45,330 bases of DNA from Methanosarcina sp. Lineage in GTDB: Archaea; Halobacteriota; Methanosarcinia; Methanosarcinales; Methanosarcinaceae. Position numbers and translations under genes: made by a program. Shown here piece by piece: positions 34,803 to 42,649 of the stretch. Every line of letters starts with the position of its first letter. The first letter of the stretch is position 1. The notes under the pieces are model-generated. The model was not told where the DNA came from. It saw only the letters and a program-made list of their open reading frames with translations, and ran no database searches. The stretch lies in assembly GCF_028693135.1 (NCBI RefSeq), contig NZ_JAQUVZ010000028.1:1-45330 (forward strand), read 5' to 3'.

Positions 34803-35446
34803 ACTTGAGAGTTTATATAATATTATTGGAAGAGAGGGGAATAAAATCCTCTCTAACAGCTCATGGGTTTGTGTGATGAACTCGAATTTAAACAAAGGAA
34901 GTTTCGGGGAAATATCGGGAAACTTATGGAAACGGTTGTCAGGAGTTTGTTAGAAAGGGCCGCCGCCGAAATATAAAAATAAAGTTATGAAACTCTTTCC
35001 CGAAAAACCATATTCACTATCTTGAACCTGTCTTTTCACCGAGCGAAGCTCGGGCCAGTCCGAAAAAGCACAAAAACAAAATAAAAGGCTTTTTAGATAC
35101 AGAATTCAGTAATTTTTCCCTTTTTTGAAATCGGGTTCAGAAGCTCCTTTTTTTCTGTTCTTATATTACGGGAAAGCCGCACTTCGTGCGTGACAAGCTC
35201 CGTTAAAGACGCTAATGATGTTGCTCCGGTTTAGTAAATCTCACTTCTTCGTTTCCACAGGCCTTTTTGGTTTAATTTAAAAAAAGTAAAAATGAAAAAT
35301 AATTAGCAAACTTATAGTCAACAAAGAAAATATTTGCACATATGAACAAGAGCAATAACCGTAAATAACACTCTAAAAGTTCAATTAATTGTTGAGTTGA
35401 CTATATCTACAGCTCATTCTATTTTCGTGTTCGTCTGTATTACATC
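34803..35446. other. Intergenic region with large repeat, left copy
   Basis: Most of this gap is the left copy of a large repeat (34860-35230). Bases 35230-35446 are AT-rich and carry no gene; ORFs here lack ribosome sites. The minus-strand gene at 35447 ends at its right edge. Confidence 0.6.
34860..35230 (+). repeat. Large modular direct repeat, copy A
   Basis: The unit runs CATGGGTTTGTGTG, AACTTATGGAAACGGTTGTC, GGGGCCGCCG-like word, CCCGAAAAACCATATTCAC flank, the hairpin CCGAGC-GAA-GCTCGG (35039-35053), a T-rich middle, and the hairpin CCGCACTTCGTGCG with GTGACAAGCTCCGTTAAAGA (35175-35205). Copy B at 36921-37306 keeps all parts in the same order. Parts also occur alone at 36009-36090 and 37873-37970. 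Confidence 0.8.
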
Positions 35447-35722
35447 TCATCGGGTGATATAAGGACCAGGTATTTCTTGTATACTTGCAACTATTATCAT
35501 TGATATATCCCTGTCTTCGCTCATTTCTTGAAGAATTTTCCCATTAACCTCAACAAATTTACGGCAGAAAAATTCAAGATAGTAATCCGGTTCCCAAAGA
35601 TTCCGGTCAGCATACTTCAGTAGAAATTCCTTATTCAACGTCTGAAGATAATAATCAGGACCTTCACTTTTGCTTCCGACCCTTCCCTGTTTTACGTAAA
35701 CAAATCCCTTAAAAGTTTCCAT
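35447..35722 (-). CDS. Small hypothetical protein
   Basis: A 91-residue protein with a very good ribosome site (GGAGGAGACATCTT before the ATG), which supports it as a real gene. It is rich in aromatic and charged residues (GPDYYLQT, WEPDYYLEFFCRKFVEVNG); the doubled PDYYL word suggests an internal repeat of about 28 residues. No membrane segment or known motif is seen and I do not recognise the family. It lies between large repeat copies together with the MntA-HepT genes, so it may be part of an accessory insertion. Confidence 0.65.
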   Translation of the reverse strand: METFKGFVYVKQGRVGSKSEGPDYYLQTLNKEFLLKYADRNLWEPDYYLEFFCRKFVEVNGKILQEMSEDRDISMIIVASIQEIPGPYITR

Positions 35723-35868
35723 AAGATGTCTCCTCCTTCTGACTGCAGCTCAAGCTTGAAAAAAGTGAATTTATTCAAAAGACAAAAACTGCAACAGTTA
35801 ATAGTATGTTTTGAATATAACTATTTTTTGGATGCAAATTTAATATTTATTAATATTATATTAATACC

Positions 35869-35995
35869 CACATTTCGAACCCTAACACTCAGGTACCAAT
35901 GTACTGCACAAAAAGGTTATTTATCTGGCATGGAGTCAATAAAAAGACCTGAAATCGAGCATTATTTGCCCATATTGGCAGGGGTTCGAAATGTG
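35869..35995. mobile_element. MITE-like element with 14-bp terminal inverted repeats
   Basis: CACATTTCGAACCC at 35869-35882 is the exact inverse of GGGTTCGAAATGTG at 35982-35995, enclosing 99 bases. This is the shape of a non-autonomous transposable element. The inner right half is open as a short peptide (MESIKRPEIEHYLPILAGV) that could be the tail of a former transposase. No target-site duplication is clear at the edges. No related transposase gene is present in the window. Confidence 0.6.
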
Positions 35996-36008
35996 CATTA
36001 AGACTCAT

Positions 36009-36090
36009 TTTTTTCTTTTCTTATATTATGAGAAAGTCGCACTGCGTGCGTGGCAAGCTCCGTTAAATAATCCAATGATGTACTCTGGCT
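36009..36090 (+). repeat. Isolated right-end module of the large repeat
   Basis: CTTATATTATGAGAAAGTCGCACTGCGTGCGTGGCAAGCTCCGTTAAATAA matches the right ends of copies A and B but with a changed loop (CGCAC-TGC-GTGCG rather than TTC) and small changes outside. It shows that the right-end hairpin can exist without the rest. Confidence 0.65.
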
Positions 36091-36100
36091 TTCTGAGAGA

Positions 36101-36463
36101 TTAACAGGATTCTTTTTCCTTTTCATTCAGAATTTTAATAATCAGAGACTTCAAAAAAGGAGCATCTTCTACTACCGTATCCCAGACAACCTCAAGATCA
36201 ACACCAAAATATCCATGCACTACTTTATCCCGGAATCCAGCCATATCTTTCCAGGGGACATCAGGGTGAGTTGACCTCAAAGAATCGGGTAAATTTTTCG
36301 TTGCTTCTCCTATGATCTCGAGAGCACGTACTACAGCATATATTGTTTTTGTGTCCTTGGAAAACTCTTCAAAATTAAACCCTTCAATAAAATCTTCTAT
36401 TTTTTCAATCGAGTCGAGTATGTCCATTAAATAGTCTACAGAATTCCTTTCCTCGACTCTCAT
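36101..36463 (-). CDS. hepT: HepT-type HEPN toxin (RNase)
   Basis: A 120-residue HEPN protein. The RNase motif RX4HXY is visible at Arg78, His83 and Tyr85 (FRDKVVHGYFG). In characterised pairs, HepT is an RNase whose tyrosine is AMPylated and silenced by the partner MntA nucleotidyltransferase; all key residues are kept here, so the module should be active. Its ATG overlaps the end of the mntA gene by four bases, and antitoxin comes first. It ends in a charged tail (KILNEKEKESC). It lies between the two large direct repeats. Confidence 0.93.
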   Translation of the reverse strand: MRVEERNSVDYLMDILDSIEKIEDFIEGFNFEEFSKDTKTIYAVVRALEIIGEATKNLPDSLRSTHPDVPWKDMAGFRDKVVHGYFGVDLEVVWDTVVEDAPFLKSLIIKILNEKEKESC

Positions 36464-36768
36464 AGAGCTTCTACCTCATTCAGAATTCTCTTTCCTATAT
36501 TGGGTTTAAGCGCACTCTTCATTACCAGGTCAACCTTTACTTCTAAAAGGTCGCTTAGATAGTTTTCCAGTTCAATGTATTTCAGAAGCCCAGGCTTCTT
36601 ATTAAATTGTACCAGAACATCCAGGTCACTATCTTTGGTCTGCTCCCCGCGAATATAAGACCCAAAAATCCCAAGATAGCTTACACTATATTTTTCTCTT
36701 AACTCTGGTAGATGTTGCCTTAATATTTTAATAAAATATTCTGCATCTTTTAGCTCTTGAGAAGGCAT
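36460..36768 (-). CDS. mntA: MntA-type nucleotidyltransferase antitoxin
   Basis: A 102-residue minimal nucleotidyltransferase. The signature GSX10DXD is intact: Gly36-Ser37 and Asp48, Asp50 (FGSYIRGEQTKDSDLDVLV). By analogy with the Shewanella pair it transfers AMP from ATP onto HepT to neutralise it. The gene is first in a two-gene operon and overlaps hepT by four bases (ATGA). Its promoter lies in the AT-rich stretch just upstream (36790-36830). Confidence 0.93.
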   Translation of the reverse strand: MPSQELKDAEYFIKILRQHLPELREKYSVSYLGIFGSYIRGEQTKDSDLDVLVQFNKKPGLLKYIELENYLSDLLEVKVDLVMKSALKPNIGKRILNEVEAL

Positions 36769-37597
36769 TGTTTCTGGAGTCCTCCATGAATTTCCGCATA
36801 ATGTGGTTTAAATAGTGAATTTATCGCTAAAGGGAATATGCGTAGTATCTATTTGTCCCTTTCTCCATTTGCCTTTTTAACAAATGAATCTACAGAAAGA
36901 CACCGTTGAACAGTAAATCAGTTCATGGGTTTGTGTGGTTGACTAAGAAAAACTTAGAAAGGCGCGGGAAGATAGCGAGAAACTTATGGAAACGGTTGTC
37001 AGGAGTTTGTTAAAAGGGGCCGCCGTCATAATATAAAAATAGAGTTATGAAACTCTTTCCCGAAAAACCATATTCACTGTCTCGAACCTGTCTTATCACC
37101 GAGCGAACGCTCGGACCGGTCCGAAAAAGCACAAAAACAAAAGCAAAAAGAAAGATTTTTCACACACAGAATTCAGTGAGTTTTCGATCTCATAAAACTG
37201 TCATGATAGCACTTTAAAAATCCTTTTTTTTCTTTTCTTATATTACGGGAAGGCCGCACTTCGTGCGTGACAAGCTCCGTTAAAGACGCTAATGACGTTG
37301 CTCTGGCTCCTATCTCATAACCAAAATTTGTCAAAATAAGTGAGATTTATATATTTTACTAAAATATACTTTTTATCAATAGTATATCTTATTAAAATAC
37401 AATTTTCCAATAAATTATATTATAGTAAAATACATAAGTGCAGAGTACCTAAATTAAATCTGAAAGGCAGGATAATACACATAAAGCCGATAATAACATG
37501 GCTTCTGGAATAATACCATCGATGCCCTGAAAATCAAAACTTTAAAAATCCCAGGCAACATTTCCTGCATCAGGATGCAGCTTTATTTCGAAACTCA
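36769..37597. other. Intergenic region with large repeat, right copy
   Basis: It contains the promoter region of mntA at its left edge, copy B of the large repeat (36921-37306), then about 150 bases of very AT-rich DNA (37325-37440) and a leftover stretch next to the antitoxin-like gene. No gene is seen. Confidence 0.6.
36921..37306 (+). repeat. Large modular direct repeat, copy B
   Basis: It parallels copy A along its whole length: AACTTATGGAAACGGTTGTC, GAGTTTGTTA, TTATGAAACTCTTTCCCG, CCATATTCACT, the hairpin CCGAGC-GAAC-GCTCGG at 37099-37114, AAAAGCACAAAAACAAAA, and the right hairpin CCGCACTTCGTGCG at about 37253-37267. The stem of the first hairpin is the same as in copy A but the loop has one extra base, and the T-rich middle differs in length. 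A and B are in the same direction and enclose the MntA-HepT genes. Confidence 0.8.
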
Positions 37598-37807
37598 TCA
37601 GACTTCATCCAGTCTTACAAATTTCTCTTTTTCTTCAAGTTTTTTATACTGGTGCTCCATGAATGTCTCGTAATCAACTTCATTCATAAGGCGTTTGAGG
37701 ATGTCGTTGTAAGTTTCCCCTTTCAAACCATACTGTTTCAATCTGTCTCTTACGTCTTTTGTAACTGGAATTGTGGTAGCTTCACTCATAATGTTCTTTT
37801 TAACCAT
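37598..37807 (-). CDS. Small antitoxin-like protein (VapB/DUF7557-like), orphan
   Basis: A 69-residue acidic protein with the pattern ATTIPVTKDVRDRLKQYGLKGETYNDILKRLM, which resembles archaeal VapB-like/DUF7557 antitoxins with a ribbon-helix-helix type N-terminus. A second possible start is the ATG at residue 7 (MSEATT), which fits the family length better; neither has a strong ribosome site. No PIN-domain or RelE-like toxin gene follows on the minus strand, so it appears to be an orphan or to act on a distant toxin. Confidence 0.65.
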   Translation of the reverse strand: MVKKNIMSEATTIPVTKDVRDRLKQYGLKGETYNDILKRLMNEVDYETFMEHQYKKLEEKEKFVRLDEV

Positions 37808-38151
37808 TAGAATTATAAGAATTCATAAGTTACTATTAATTACTTTTAAATAGCGGTCCTGAAAACTCTAATCAAAACTTAGAAAGGCGCGGGGAAATTG
37901 CGAGAAACTTATGGAAACGGTTGTGAAGGGTTTGTTAGAAGGGGCCGCTGCCGAAATATAAAAATGAAATTATGAGTCATCGCCAAATCAGTTAATCTTA
38001 TGAATTTATAACTTATCAGCTCATTAATTTTAATTTGGGAACTAAATTTCGTGGGGGCCGAGAGTTTTTTCAGAGAGTTCTCTGTTTCCTGTGTTTTTTG
38101 TGCACCTATTGGGAGATTTTCGGGATTTAAGAAATTGATGCGCTGGTTATT
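37808..38151. other. Leader region of the second giant protease with partial repeat
   Basis: Bases 37873-37970 are a left-end fragment of the large repeat. The rest is leader DNA of the protease gene. TTGGGAACTAAATTTCG and AGAGAGTTCTCT (an inverted word) are seen at 38030-38085. No gene is seen. Confidence 0.5.
37873..37970 (+). repeat. Left-end fragment of the large repeat, copy C
   Basis: AAACTTAGAAAGGCGCGGG, AACTTATGGAAACGGTTGT and GGGGCCGCTGCCGAAATATA match copies A and B, then the match stops abruptly at about 37970, before the hairpin part. It shows that the left module also occurs alone. Confidence 0.7.
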
Positions 38152-41100
38152 ATGAGCAAAGTATTGTTGCGTTTGTTTGTTAGTGTCTTTCTGGTCTCGG
38201 TTTTTCTGTCAGGGACTATAAGTTCCTGCTTTTCAGACTTGAAGATGGCTTCTGCAGTTGAATTCATCCCGGCTGAAAACATTAGTGAAAACAGCAGCAT
38301 TCCCACAGATGAGGGACAGCAGGCTGTTTATTCTGGAGAGACTTTAAGCCCTGCACAGAAGAAGCTCTCAAGCGACCTGCTGAAGTTGAGTGATGAGCGT
38401 TATCTGTCAGGAGAAGAGTCGCCTGAAACTCTGCGAGCTCGTATGGTTAAGCTGGGACAGTTGAGTCAGGAAGATCCTGTTTTGATAAGAGCGGTTCTTT
38501 CAGGAGAAAACCCGGAGAATACTGCAGGTTCAGGGGAAAATGCCAGCGAATCTTCTTCTTCTTATCCGGATGAAAAAGTCTATGTGTACGTTTACCTGGA
38601 GCCTTTTGCAAATAGCAGTATACTTGACGGGTATTGCGAGGTTGGGGACAGGGATGAAGAAAATCATGTTGCAGTAGCGTGGGTTTCGCTTGAATCCCTT
38701 GAGACGGTGGCTTCTCTTCCCGAGGTAAGGAACATTCAAACTGTTCTGCCTCCTTTTGTCAGGCAGGGAAATACGGTTTCGGAAGGAGACTCAATTCTTA
38801 ACTCTTCCCGCCTCAGGGAACTTTACGGGGTAAATGGGACCGGAATAAAAATCGGAATCATCTCTGATGGCGTGGACAACCTTGAGGATATCCAGGCTAC
38901 GGGTGATCTTCCTTCCGATGTGCATGTCCTGATCAATAAGAGAGGAGGAAACGAAGGCACGAATATGCTTGAAATCGTCCATGATATCGCACCCGGGGCA
39001 GAACTATATTTCCACGAATTCGGGAACAACAGGCTCGAATTCAACGGGGCGGTCGATGCCCTTGTTAACGCAGGGTGTACTGTAATCTGTGACGATGTAG
39101 GCTGGCTTGCTGAACCCTTCTTTGAAGACGGGATAGTGGCAGACCATGTAAAAGAAGTAATAGAAAGCAAGGACATTCTCTATGTGAGCGCAGCAGGTAA
39201 TGACGCGGACCACCATTACCAGGGTTCTTTCTATGACAATGGAAGCAGCTGGCATGATTTCAGCAGCGGAAAGGGAGACGTAGAGAACCTGCAGCTCGAG
39301 ATCCCACCCTCGGGAGAGGTATGGGTTGTTCTCCAGTGGGCCGACATGTGGGAACATTCGGGAAATAACTATGACCTTTACCTTAAAAACAGGAATACTT
39401 TAGAGACCATCGCATCCAGTGAAGTTTATCAGGATGGAGACAATCTCCCCCTCGAATATATAATGTATACCAATAGTGGAAATAACACCCTTAACGCTTC
39501 TATCGATGTCCGAAAAACTTCCGGGGAAGCCAGAGAACTCGAACTCTACATTTACTGCTGGACCGGGGCAACACTCAGAGATGTAAACCTCGTTTCCAGA
39601 GACTCGATTTTCGGGCACCCGGCACTGCCTGAAGTAATAACTGTAGGGGCAGTAGGGACCGGAAAATCAGGAGATCATTATATAGAGTCTTTCTCTTCCG
39701 CTGGTCCGGTTACTCTCTACTATCCCTCTCCGGAGATTCGCCCTAAAACAGATATCTCAGGAATTGACGGTGTAAGTATCACAGGTGCAGGTGGGATCTC
39801 TAAGCGGTTTTACGGTACAAGCGCCTCTTCTCCTCATGTTGCAGCCATTGCAGGGCTGGTCTGGAGTGCTTCTCCTGAAAAATCAGCTATGGATATAAAA
39901 CGGCTGCTTTACACCTCGTCAACAGACCTCGGGGAGCCAGGATATGATACTGTTTTCGGATACGGGCTTGTAGATGCCCTCAGGATGTATGAACAGGCAG
40001 CAGCCGACCCCTCTACTTATACTGTGAAAACAGACGGAAGTGGAAATTTTTCCTCAATTTCGGATGCTGTAAACAGCAGCAGGCCTGGTGATTCCATTCT
40101 TGTGTATCCGGGAACGTACAGGGAAAATGTGGGTATACCCTGGGCTCTTAATATAAGTTCTGCTTCCGGAAAGCCTGATGATACTGTTCTCGAAGCTGAA
40201 TACACAGATAAGCCTGCCTTTCATGTGACTGCAAATTCTGCAAAGATAAGCGGATTTGGGATAAGCGGCTCTGGGGAAACAGGCGGGGTTGGAGGAGCTG
40301 GAGGAGCTGGAGGAGCTGGAGGAGCTGGAGGAGCTGGCATATATCTCGAAAGTGCAGCCGTCTGCACACTTATGAACAATAAGATATCAGGCTGCAGTCC
40401 GGGAGTCCTGCTGGAAGATTCCTTTAACAACACCCTTACAGGAAACAACATCTCAAACAACGCGGAAGGGCTCAGATTAACAAACTCTTTCCTGAACGCG
40501 ATCCTTGAAAACGAATTTGACAACAGTATCAATATCAATGAAGCTTCTTCAGGAGAAGCAGGGCTCTCAAACACCTGGAACACGGCTTCAGAGATACGCT
40601 ATCTGTATAATGGTGGGGTTTACGAGAGCCGATTTGGAAACTTTTACTCCGATTATGGAGGCCAGGATGCAGACGGCAGCGGGATAGGGGACACCCCCTA
40701 TGGCAGTGACCCCTCACCCCTTATTGCCAGATTTGCAGCCTACTCCAGAGGTTTTGAGGTAGGGAGTACAGTTCCTGCCCAGGATACAGTCTCAATTAAC
40801 GGGGATACCCTGGAATTCGGGATTCGGTCTACAAGATACTGCACTTTCAGCTGGTTGCTAAACGGAGTCCTGCTGCAGGCAAACGAATCTGCTTCTTCTG
40901 CGGTCCTTTTAATCAATACTGGTGAACTTACAGGCAGCATTACAAAGAACAACACTTCTACCCCTCTCCCGGCTGAATACAACCTGACAGTTATTGCGGT
41001 AAATGGCTCTTCAACCCTGCAGCACAGCTGGAACCTGACCCCCTCTCCTGTAGAAGAAGAGACTGAAACGTCTGAGGAAACGAATGAAAATAATGCAATC

Positions 41101-41973
41101 AGGAGCAGTAGTTCAGGAGATGGGGGAAGTGGAATGAGTTCAGGAGATTGGGGAAGTGGAATGAGTTCAGGAGACGGGGGAAGTGGAATGAGTTCAGGAG
41201 ATGAGGGAAGTGGAATGAGTTCAGGAGATGAGGGAAGTGGAAAGAGTTCCGGATCTGGAGGAAGTGGAGGAGGTGGTGCAGGTGGCTCTCCTGAGCCCGC
41301 ACGTAATGTAGAAAGTAAGGAACTGGCGCAGAATTTCGTCACCAGTGGAAGCCATATCCGGTTTGATTTTGCCAGAAACGCAACCCCCGTAACAGCCGTG
41401 GAATTTGATGCCAGGAAAAGCGCCGGAAAAGTTACAGTCACCGTGGAGATGCTAAAAAATCAGTCGGTTCTGGTTTCGGGCCTGCCGGAAGGCGAAGTTT
41501 ACAGACACTTCAATATCTGGGCTGGCAACAGTGGTTTTGCCTCCCCGGAAATTATTGAGAACCCAAAAGTCAGTTTCAGGGTAGAAAAAGACTGGCTCTC
41601 CGAAAATGGAATTGATCCGGCTTCAATTTCTCTTTACAGGTACTCTACTTCCAACTGGGCAAAACTTTCTTCCGGGATTACCGGAGAAGATGAGGCATTC
41701 TTCTATTTTGAATCCGAAACTCCGGGTTTTGCAGCTTTTGCAGTTGCTGGCCAGAAGCAGAATGAGTCTTTACAGTTTCCATCTCATACAGCCGTGCAGA
41801 ACAACTCGCCTGAAATAGGCCCGGACGGAGCTCCGGAACTCTGGGTCACACGTGAAAACACAGACAACTCCACTGAAGAAGGCAGCGAAGGAAACAGGAA
41901 TATACCAGCCCCAGGTTTTGTGATATGTATCATCCTTTTGCTCGCAGGCGCACTGTGGATTAAAAAGAAGTGA
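38152..41973 (+). CDS. Secreted subtilisin/sedolisin-like protease with beta-helix and PGF anchor
   Basis: A 1273-residue surface protein. A signal peptide (about 1-35) and a propeptide-like region precede a serine peptidase domain (about 220-610): Asp239 (GIISDGVD), then GNEGTNMLEIVHDIAPGAE, and Ser557 (YGTSASSPHVAA). Where subtilisins have HGT, this has Glu268-Gly-Thr, as in S53-like enzymes that use glutamate; His277 is nearby but out of register. A NosD-type beta-helix follows (about 622-860) with a GAG repeat at 713-729, an Ig-like region, and a linker of five 9-residue units (SSGDGGSGM) at about 984-1036. A PGF-pre-PGF domain (about 1050-1205) and a terminal PGF motif, helix and lysines (1250-1273) mark archaeosortase anchoring. 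It stands alone. Confidence 0.9.
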   Translation: MSKVLLRLFVSVFLVSVFLSGTISSCFSDLKMASAVEFIPAENISENSSIPTDEGQQAVYSGETLSPAQKKLSSDLLKLSDERYLSGEESPETLRARMVKLGQLSQEDPVLIRAVLSGENPENTAGSGENASESSSSYPDEKVYVYVYLEPFANSSILDGYCEVGDRDEENHVAVAWVSLESLETVASLPEVRNIQTVLPPFVRQGNTVSEGDSILNSSRLRELYGVNGTGIKIGIISDGVDNLEDIQATGDLPSDVHVLINKRGGNEGTNMLEIVHDIAPGAELYFHEFGNNRLEFNGAVDALVNAGCTVICDDVGWLAEPFFEDGIVADHVKEVIESKDILYVSAAGNDADHHYQGSFYDNGSSWHDFSSGKGDVENLQLEIPPSGEVWVVLQWADMWEHSGNNYDLYLKNRNTLETIASSEVYQDGDNLPLEYIMYTNSGNNTLNASIDVRKTSGEARELELYIYCWTGATLRDVNLVSRDSIFGHPALPEVITVGAVGTGKSGDHYIESFSSAGPVTLYYPSPEIRPKTDISGIDGVSITGAGGISKRFYGTSASSPHVAAIAGLVWSASPEKSAMDIKRLLYTSSTDLGEPGYDTVFGYGLVDALRMYEQAAADPSTYTVKTDGSGNFSSISDAVNSSRPGDSILVYPGTYRENVGIPWALNISSASGKPDDTVLEAEYTDKPAFHVTANSAKISGFGISGSGETGGVGGAGGAGGAGGAGGAGIYLESAAVCTLMNNKISGCSPGVLLEDSFNNTLTGNNISNNAEGLRLTNSFLNAILENEFDNSININEASSGEAGLSNTWNTASEIRYLYNGGVYESRFGNFYSDYGGQDADGSGIGDTPYGSDPSPLIARFAAYSRGFEVGSTVPAQDTVSINGDTLEFGIRSTRYCTFSWLLNGVLLQANESASSAVLLINTGELTGSITKNNTSTPLPAEYNLTVIAVNGSSTLQHSWNLTPSPVEEETETSEETNENNAIRSSSSGDGGSGMSSGDWGSGMSSGDGGSGMSSGDEGSGMSSGDEGSGKSSGSGGSGGGGAGGSPEPARNVESKELAQNFVTSGSHIRFDFARNATPVTAVEFDARKSAGKVTVTVEMLKNQSVLVSGLPEGEVYRHFNIWAGNSGFASPEIIENPKVSFRVEKDWLSENGIDPASISLYRYSTSNWAKLSSGITGEDEAFFYFESETPGFAAFAVAGQKQNESLQFPSHTAVQNNSPEIGPDGAPELWVTRENTDNSTEEGSEGNRNIPAPGFVICIILLLAGALWIKKK
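40290..40338 (+). repeat. In-frame 9-bp tandem repeat (Gly-Ala-Gly)
   Basis: GGAGCTGGA is repeated about five times inside the beta-helix region of the subtilisin-like protease. The run is perfect at DNA level, so it is recent and prone to slippage, but changes stay in frame. Confidence 0.85.
41104..41260 (+). repeat. In-frame 27-bp tandem repeat in protease linker
   Basis: Five units of 27 bases encode SSGDxGSGM/K, with x being G, W, G, E, E. They form a flexible Ser/Gly linker before the PGF-pre-PGF domain. High DNA identity suggests copy number varies between strains. Confidence 0.85.
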
Positions 41974-41995
41974 AGTGCAGATAGAAAAGCGGGTT

Positions 41996-42229
41996 AAATT
42001 ACGATTCCTTTGACCCGAAGAACCATATTCACTATACAGAACCTTTCTTGTCACGGCAGAGTTGCGGCTCTGCAGTTCGCTGTCCTTTTCGCTACGCTCA
42101 AGAGGACCAATTTAGAAGGTATAGTGGTGAGCTTCACAAGGTTAAGCGAACTAAATTACGATTTCTTTGACCCGAAGAACCATATTCACTATACAGAACC
42201 TTTCTTGTCACGCTCGACGCAGGAGAGCG
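41996..42229 (+). repeat. Modular hairpin element, copy 3, with duplicated 60-base flank
   Basis: The 60-base flank starting AAATTACGATT and ending TTTCTTGTCACG occurs at 41996-42055 and 42153-42212 with one mismatch. The first copy leads into the hairpin GCAGAG-loop-CTCTGC (42056-42073), the second into CGCTC-loop-GAGCG (42211-42229). Between them lies the palindrome GTCCTTTT...AAGAGGAC (42082-42107). The part from 42056 to 42229 matches the elements near 10.0 and 29.3 kb. Confidence 0.8.
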
Positions 42230-42343
42230 GCCGCCTCAAAAAATTGAAAAAACAAAACTAAGAATTGAAAAAGTAAACCTACAAAGTCAAAAATCTAAAT
42301 TCTCTGTCAGGATGCGAATAGAATTAAAACTCTCCGAAAAACA

Positions 42344-42422
42344 CTTCTTTAGTCTCAGCATTTTCTTCTTTAGTCTCAGTTTTCTTCTTTAGTCTCAATT
42401 TTCTTCTTCCGTCTCAATTTTT
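42344..42422 (+). repeat. Tandem repeat CTTCTTTAGTCTCAGTTTT x4
   Basis: Four units of 19-21 bases (CTTCTTTAGTCTCA followed by 3-5 Ts). It is non-coding and lies between the protease and alaX genes. It may act as a terminator region. Confidence 0.75.
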
Positions 42423-42545
42423 CTTTCTTTTTTTACAGAGCCGCCAGACAAGCTGGCGGAGGCGCTTATATTTTGTGTGTATTTAAATAAGGCTCATAAA
42501 TAAGGTTCATGGGGTCAAAGAAAATATTTCTCAGGTTGGAGAGAC
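42420..42545 (+). repeat. Dispersed hairpin repeat, copy 3
   Basis: GCCGCCAGACAAGCTGGCGG, then AGGCGCTTATATTTTG, and further on CATGGGGTCAAAGAAAATATTT, parallel to bases 178-295. The stem is a little longer than in copy 1 (GCCGCCAG with CTGGCGGAGGC). Confidence 0.65.
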
Positions 42546-42649
42546 ATTAACCGATGAATTAAGAGATTCCTTTAACGCAAGATTTGGAAACTCTTTTAAA
42601 GGAATATCAATTTACCTGATAATATATTTTTGAGAAAAGAGGATTACCA

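Larger units (their letters stand above)
35723..36100. other. Intergenic region with inverted-repeat element and hairpin
   Basis: It holds an AT-rich stretch (35790-35865), the 127-base element with terminal inverted repeats (35869-35995), and an isolated part of the large repeat (36009-36090). A plus-strand frame across it has no ribosome site at its start; only its last 23 codons, inside the element, look protein-like. Confidence 0.55.
41974..42649. other. Intergenic region packed with repeats
   Basis: It holds two direct copies of a 60-base flank (41996-42055 and 42153-42212), two different hairpins, the modular element (42056-42229), a 19-21 base pyrimidine-rich tandem repeat (42344-42422), copy 3 of the hairpin repeat (42420-42545), and an AT-rich leader ending GAGGATTACCA before alaX. 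Open frames within the repeats are not called as genes. Confidence 0.7.

Noticed and set aside
34860-37970. CRISPR array suggested by repeats A, B and C
   Set aside because: The repeats are hundreds of bases long, irregularly spaced and without spacers or cas genes.
42010-42261. Open frame in the repeat-rich gap after the second protease
   Set aside because: It falls entirely in the duplicated flank and hairpins and has no ribosome site.
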